From: an uncultured bacterium
GTDB taxonomy: Bacteria; Cyanobacteriota; Vampirovibrionia; Gastranaerophilales; Gastranaerophilaceae
Length of the DNA: 57,651 nucleotides
Assembly (NCBI GenBank): GCA_903868125.1
Contig: CAIPUE010000003.1
Location: forward strand, 1-57,651
Direction of reading: 5' to 3'
Made by a program: the position numbers and the translations under genes. Each line of letters starts with the position of its first letter. Position 1 is the first letter of the stretch. A model generated the notes under the pieces. It did not search any database and was not told the DNA's origin. It worked only from the letters and a program-made list of their open reading frames with translations. Positions 53,566 to 57,651 of this stretch are shown here, piece by piece.

Positions 53566-55106
53566 TACTTAAACATCTCGTCTAAAAGACTGCCACTTTT
53601 ACCTTGGTTAAAGCCTCTGCAAGAATTCCACAAAAGTGTCGGAATAGTATTATTTTGAGAATTCGCAAATTCATGGTCACAAAATCCTTTAATCATGTTT
53701 GTAGACCCATCAATATTTGGAGTAAAGTTCGCACAACATTGACAAATTTTTAATACAAATCCGTAATCAGTCAGTTTTTTTGTTAATTCCGTTATAGCGT
53801 CAACCATTCTTAAATGCGTTGAAGTTGTAAATTTCTTCTTTTTAAACATAAATTTAACTTTCGCCAAACCATTGTCAGAAATAAGTTCAAGCTTACAAGG
53901 GATATTATTTTGTCCATCAGTAACAACAACATCTAATATTAATTTCTCATTACTTAAAGTAGAATCTTTTTTTTCGTTGATTTTATTTCTTATTTTTTTG
54001 CAAAGCGGAAAATTCTTAAAAATATGACTGAGCGAATAAATAGGATACAAAAACAAATAAATAAATTCTTTTGATTGTAGTTTGGAATTTAAAAGGCTTA
54101 TCGAAAAACCGAGTATTAACAAAACAAAAGAGATTAATACTATCGAAAAATCTACCATAAAATAATACTTGTAAGAATGTTTCAATAAGTAAATATATGC
54201 AAAAACCAGCAATAAAACATTTGGCGTTAAAAGCGATAAGACATGTTCATTGAATACAATGTTTTTTGTCCAGATTTGTGCAAAACAGCTCTTGAATAGT
54301 GTTAATCGCGCGCTTAAGGATGGAATTCTCAAGTTAAATTCATCAACATTGATGTACGTTTTCACATTCGGATTAAAAGTGCATTTAAATCCGATTCTCG
54401 ATAAAAGTAAGCTGTATTTCAACTCGGAGTTTATATTTTGAAAATCTATGCATCCTATTTTTTCCATTAAATCCTGACGCATAATTAATATATCAGAATC
54501 GATTGTTGTCGCCAAACCCAGTAGAGAACGACTTTTTTGTAAGAAATTTGTATAATATTTATGGAAAGTAATTTTAATTTTCTGTCTCAGATTCAATTTT
54601 TCACCAATCAAAACAGTGGACCCACTGATAACCGGAGAGTCTTCCAAGGCTGAATTAATTGAAGACAAAAAGTCATTTTCAATATAACGATTCGCATCTA
54701 AAAACACATAAGCGTTACAATTTTGCACTGCGGACAATTTTTCCAGTAATATTGAAATAGCCTGATCTTTTCCGATTGTTCCCTGATCTTTAATGTTAAT
54801 CATTTGTATAAAATCATCATGCATAAATAATTTTTCTGAATTATCGCTACAATTGTCTAAAATAACATAAGCGGAAAAACTTTCAGTGGGGTAATCTTGA
54901 ATTTTTAGTTGTTTTACTAAGTTCTCCAAGCTAACTTCATTATTATGCGAGTAGATAACAATACAAAGATTGTTTTTACAATTCAAATTATTGTATTTTT
55001 GCTGAATACGAAATTTTCTGTCATTTTGGTTTTTGACAGCCAATGTGAAAAAATACACCGAATAAAGTGCTACGTATATATATAATAAATTTAATATCAG
55101 TTCCAT
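53565..55106 (-). CDS. Membrane GT2 glycosyltransferase fused to a Cys-rich C-terminal domain
   Basis: N-terminal membrane helix (~1-25), then a GT2 fold (~45-260): CIVIYSHNNEVSLENLVKQL, YVILDNCSDNSEKLF, YVFLDANRYIENDF as the DxD-like site and NINSELKYSLLLSRIGF as the acceptor-side region. Two further hydrophobic segments lie at ~310-365. The last ~125 residues are soluble with a cysteine cluster (ICQCCANFTPNIDG, KGFCDHEF) not typical of GT2 enzymes, resembling a metal-binding module. First gene of the operon with tatD and tlyA. Substrates unknown. Confidence 0.75.
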   Translation of the reverse strand: MELILNLLYIYVALYSVYFFTLAVKNQNDRKFRIQQKYNNLNCKNNLCIVIYSHNNEVSLENLVKQLKIQDYPTESFSAYVILDNCSDNSEKLFMHDDFIQMINIKDQGTIGKDQAISILLEKLSAVQNCNAYVFLDANRYIENDFLSSINSALEDSPVISGSTVLIGEKLNLRQKIKITFHKYYTNFLQKSRSLLGLATTIDSDILIMRQDLMEKIGCIDFQNINSELKYSLLLSRIGFKCTFNPNVKTYINVDEFNLRIPSLSARLTLFKSCFAQIWTKNIVFNEHVLSLLTPNVLLLVFAYIYLLKHSYKYYFMVDFSIVLISFVLLILGFSISLLNSKLQSKEFIYLFLYPIYSLSHIFKNFPLCKKIRNKINEKKDSTLSNEKLILDVVVTDGQNNIPCKLELISDNGLAKVKFMFKKKKFTTSTHLRMVDAITELTKKLTDYGFVLKICQCCANFTPNIDGSTNMIKGFCDHEFANSQNNTIPTLLWNSCRGFNQGKSGSLLDEMFK

Positions 55107-55256
55107 ATTTTACCCCTCTAATCATAATTTTATAAAAAACCAATCACAATTTCCACTAAAAATGTAAAAAATGTAATATTAATAAATATTTGCTACCCAT
55201 GCCTTGAAATTTATGCGATAATTCAAGATAAAGTTAGAATGAAAAAAGGAGATAAA

Positions 55257-56174
55257 ATGACAGAATTTGTTTACATGGACGGAGATTACGTTGAAAAAGA
55301 AAAGGCTACAATACCTGTCATGACACACGCTTTTTTATATGGTACATCAATTTTCGAAGGCATAAGAGCTTATTATAACATTGAAGAAAAGCAATTATAC
55401 GCATTCAGGGTCGCAGAACATTTTGAAAGACTTTATAGAAGCGCAAAAATCATGCATATGCAGCCTAAAAACACTGTTGAAGAATTCTGTGCTATTACAA
55501 AAAAATTGCTTCAGAAAAATAGCTATTCTCAAGATGTTTATTTAAGACCAACTTTATACAAATCAGCACAAAAAGTCGGTCCCGGATTGATTGATAATCC
55601 TGATTCATTTTTAATATTCACCCTTGCAATGGGCGATTACATTGACACGTCAAAGGGTTTAAAGGTGTGTGTTTCTAATTGGCGCAGAAACAGCGATAAC
55701 GCTATTCCGCCCCGTGCAAAAGTTTCAGGGGCTTACGCAAACACTGCACTAATCATTTCTGATGCGAGATTAGCAGGATTTGATGACGCCATTGTTCTTA
55801 CAGAAGACGGAGTTGTTACGGAAGGCTCTGCAATGAACTTATTTATTGTCATAGACGGAACACTTGTAACAACAAATACTACAGACAATATATTAAAAGG
55901 TATTACAAGAGACACAATTATACAACTGGCAAAAGAAGTTATGGGGCTTGAAGTTCAAGAACGAGTAATCGATAGAACCGAGCTTTACATCGCTGATGAA
56001 GCCTTCTATTGTGGTACCGGCGCTCAGGTTAGCCCTATTGTCAATATTGACAACAGGAACGTAGGTGATGGTAAAATCGGACCTATAGCCAGTGAATTAC
56101 AAAAACTCTACTTTGACATCGTCAAAGGACGTAATCCTCAATACAAGAAATGGTGTATGCCTATTTATGATTAG
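55257..56174 (+). CDS. ilvE: Branched-chain amino acid aminotransferase
   Basis: PLP class IV transaminase interconverting Leu/Ile/Val and their keto acids. FEGIRAYYN near the N-terminus, catalytic Lys155 in PRAKVSGAYANTA, TEGSAMNLFIV and FYCGTGAQVSPIV are signatures. Length 305 is typical. AAAGGAG precedes ATG 55257; a longer reading to 55239 is not needed. Its last bases overlap the mlaE-type start. Confidence 0.95.
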   Translation: MTEFVYMDGDYVEKEKATIPVMTHAFLYGTSIFEGIRAYYNIEEKQLYAFRVAEHFERLYRSAKIMHMQPKNTVEEFCAITKKLLQKNSYSQDVYLRPTLYKSAQKVGPGLIDNPDSFLIFTLAMGDYIDTSKGLKVCVSNWRRNSDNAIPPRAKVSGAYANTALIISDARLAGFDDAIVLTEDGVVTEGSAMNLFIVIDGTLVTTNTTDNILKGITRDTIIQLAKEVMGLEVQERVIDRTELYIADEAFYCGTGAQVSPIVNIDNRNVGDGKIGPIASELQKLYFDIVKGRNPQYKKWCMPIYD

Positions 56175-56898
56175 TTTTTTCGGACTGTGTGTTCAAAATC
56201 TAATAATCAGTATTAAGTATTTGTTTTCAAAACAAGTGCGATATTCAAGTGTGATTTCGCAAGCGGCAGCTATTAGTTACGATTCATTGACAATATCGTT
56301 AGTAATCGTTCTCATTGCGGCTTCTGTTATTGCAATACAAGTCTCAAAGCAATTTTTAATGTCAGGCGCAGATAGTTACATCGGCGGAACAATGACTATT
56401 GTAATAATAAGGGAAATTGCCCCCGGATTTGCGGCATTAGCCGTTGGAGCACGCGCAGGAACGGCTATTAGTGCAGAAATAGCAAACATGCAAGTTACCT
56501 CACAAGTGGATGCGATTAAAACATTAAAAGTTGACCCTATCGGTTATTATTTCGCACCGAGATTAATTGCTGCTGGGATTACTGTCCCGATGGTCGTCTT
56601 AGTCGCAGAATTAGTAGGCATTATGGGCGGAATGTTCGTATGCTTTTTTACCATCAATTTGCACCCACACAGATATATAAATTCAGTTTGGCTTTGGCTA
56701 AATACCAGAGACATCTACATCAGCTTGTTGAAAGCGTTTATTTTTGGGATTAGTATTGCCCTTGTATGCGCAACCCAAGGTTATATGACAAAAGGCGGCG
56801 CAAAAGAAGTCGGTAACGCAACCACTCAAGCCGCAATAAAATCAACAATATATATGTTAATTGAAGATTTTATTATTAATCTTATTTATTACCTTTAA
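56167..56898 (+). CDS. MlaE/YrbE-type lipid transport permease
   Basis: ABC permease of the phospholipid/sterol-trafficking Mla family. Five to six hydrophobic helices; IVIIREIAPGFAALAVGARAGTAIS with EIANM and QVDAIKTLKVDP are the MlaE signature; GGAKEVGNATTQA near the C-terminus is also characteristic. ATG 56167 overlaps the last codons of ilvE. The ATPase (MlaF) and substrate-binding MCE (MlaD) genes are not in the window; the next gene is convergent. Confidence 0.92.
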   Translation: MISFFGLCVQNLIISIKYLFSKQVRYSSVISQAAAISYDSLTISLVIVLIAASVIAIQVSKQFLMSGADSYIGGTMTIVIIREIAPGFAALAVGARAGTAISAEIANMQVTSQVDAIKTLKVDPIGYYFAPRLIAAGITVPMVVLVAELVGIMGGMFVCFFTINLHPHRYINSVWLWLNTRDIYISLLKAFIFGISIALVCATQGYMTKGGAKEVGNATTQAAIKSTIYMLIEDFIINLIYYL

Positions 56899-57446
56899 GG
56901 ATTATTAGTGTCAATACCGGCTAATAAGCTTGAAGAATCTGCCGAACTTGAATCATCGGCACCGTAAAAAACTGACATATCAGTTGTAGCTGCTCTGGTT
57001 GCATATTCTGTTTTTTTCTTATCTGCCGCTGATGTTACATTATAAGCCGAAATTTCAGCAGTTGTAACTTTGCCATCGCCGTTTGCGTCAATCTCGCTAA
57101 AATGTGCCAATATTTGTTGTAACGCATCTGTTGATAATCCCGAAGCCGTTCCTAATTGGGTTAATTGTGCTGCGGTAAGTCCCTGATTGGAGATTTGTGT
57201 TGTTAAGGTCGACATTTCATTAGAACTAAGAGCACCATTTTTATCCTTATCCAAGGATGAAAAATTTGACTGAATATATGATGCAAAAGTTGGGTTTAAA
57301 GTCCCTTGAATAGATGGATTTGTTCTAGCCGCTGAAATATTGGCAAGCGTTACACCGTCTTTATAATGATTTGCTATCAAGGAATAAGTGCTCGTTAATC
57401 CTGAATAAATCCCTGAAAGTAACGCTGATCCGTTTGGTGTACTCAT
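56895..57446 (-). CDS. EF-hand protein
   Basis: Two canonical EF-hand loops: DKDKNGALSSNE (~residues 66-77) and DANGDGKVTTAE (~114-125), spaced by a helical linker, so it likely binds Ca2+. The head and tail are Ser/Thr/Ala-rich and low in structure; no signal peptide. Length 183. AAGGAG precedes the ATG. A run of 14 G (57550-57563) lies about 100 bp upstream. Overlaps the 3' end of the MlaE gene by 4 bp. Confidence 0.8.
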   Translation of the reverse strand: MSTPNGSALLSGIYSGLTSTYSLIANHYKDGVTLANISAARTNPSIQGTLNPTFASYIQSNFSSLDKDKNGALSSNEMSTLTTQISNQGLTAAQLTQLGTASGLSTDALQQILAHFSEIDANGDGKVTTAEISAYNVTSAADKKKTEYATRAATTDMSVFYGADDSSSADSSSLLAGIDTNNP

Positions 57447-57549
57447 AATATCTCCTTTTTATTCTTAGTTTAATAACAATCCCTAAAAAATCAACCGTTC
57501 ATATAGCCGATTTTATGTTTTAAATATAAAATTTTTTGCAAAATGAGTT

Positions 57550-57563
57550 GGGGGGGGGGGGGG
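57550..57563. repeat. G14 homopolymer tract
   Basis: Fourteen G in a strongly AT-rich genome, ~104 bp upstream of the EF-hand gene start. The remaining 57564-57651 shows nothing recognisable apart from GGTTCAACGGAT, also at 48199-48210. Confidence 0.9.
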
Positions 57564-57651
57564 CATCATTTTAAGGTACTTATACCGAGTTTAAATCAAT
57601 TTATAGCTTTAATTTGGGAATTAGTTTGGTTCAACGGATTACTTTCAGGAA

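Noticed and set aside
57550-57563. G14 tract as proven phase-variation switch
   Set aside because: Long G runs are also common sequence errors; raw reads are needed, so it is only a finding to check.

Overview
The window is AT-rich, densely coding DNA from a bacterium with a Gram-negative type envelope: lipoproteins plus Lgt, a SurA/PpiC-like foldase, an MlaE-type lipid-transport permease, an OmpA-domain protein and a lytic transglycosylase. The ClpC-like N-domains, RuvX next to a DUF1292-type protein, PurS/PurQ/PurL and GlgA, together with a large share of unrecognised short proteins, make me favour a gut Melainabacteria / Gastranaerophilales-type genome. That placement is inference from gene flavour, not proof. 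I see no rRNA, tRNA, CRISPR array, phage or intact IS element.

Layout. 1-6.5 kb is a minus-strand operon murA - small duplicated-motif protein - mfd - PpiC lipoprotein, with inverted copies of a ~72-bp repeat at either end. 6.8-9.5 kb holds three accessory genes (PH-like membrane protein, RTX-type protein, anchored orphan) and two perfect 51-bp direct repeats. leuS follows at 10-12.5 kb. 12.5-17.5 kb contains orphan proteins, a GT39-like membrane glycosyltransferase, hpt, an orphan MNT nucleotidyltransferase and a membrane HELGH protease. 17.6-23 kb is a minus-strand operon: ClpX-type zinc finger - helical-repeat protein - ruvX - DUF1292 - triple Clp_N protein - tilS. Next come a TPR lipoprotein and lgt. 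At 24.6-31.2 kb a ZorA/ZorB-like (MotAB/ExbBD-like) stator pair lies divergent from a zinc-ribbon / degenerate cyclase / degenerate AAA / helical-repeat protein whose stop codon overlaps glgA.

31-44 kb holds an AGCS symporter, a PilZ-TPR operon with a distant TPR paralogue, an aspartate/glutamate racemase, a homocitrate/isopropylmalate synthase-like gene with a LeuC/HacA-like dehydratase, a C39-like protease, 5-formyl-THF cyclo-ligase and the corrinoid adenosyltransferase. 44-57.6 kb holds eno (with a CCCCH tail), an HpnP-like B12-radical SAM protein, a lytic transglycosylase, a DnaJ-like protein, purS-purQ-purL, GT2 - tatD - tlyA, ilvE - mlaE and an EF-hand protein.

Most striking are: (i) eight copies of one short palindromic repeat family with a conserved GTAGG edge but changing, still self-complementary stems; (ii) purL, which carries one such palindrome and a second repeat as in-frame insertions and also lacks its last domain; (iii) the ZorAB-like stator with its multidomain neighbour; and (iv) an operon with Clp accessory domains but no Clp ATPase.
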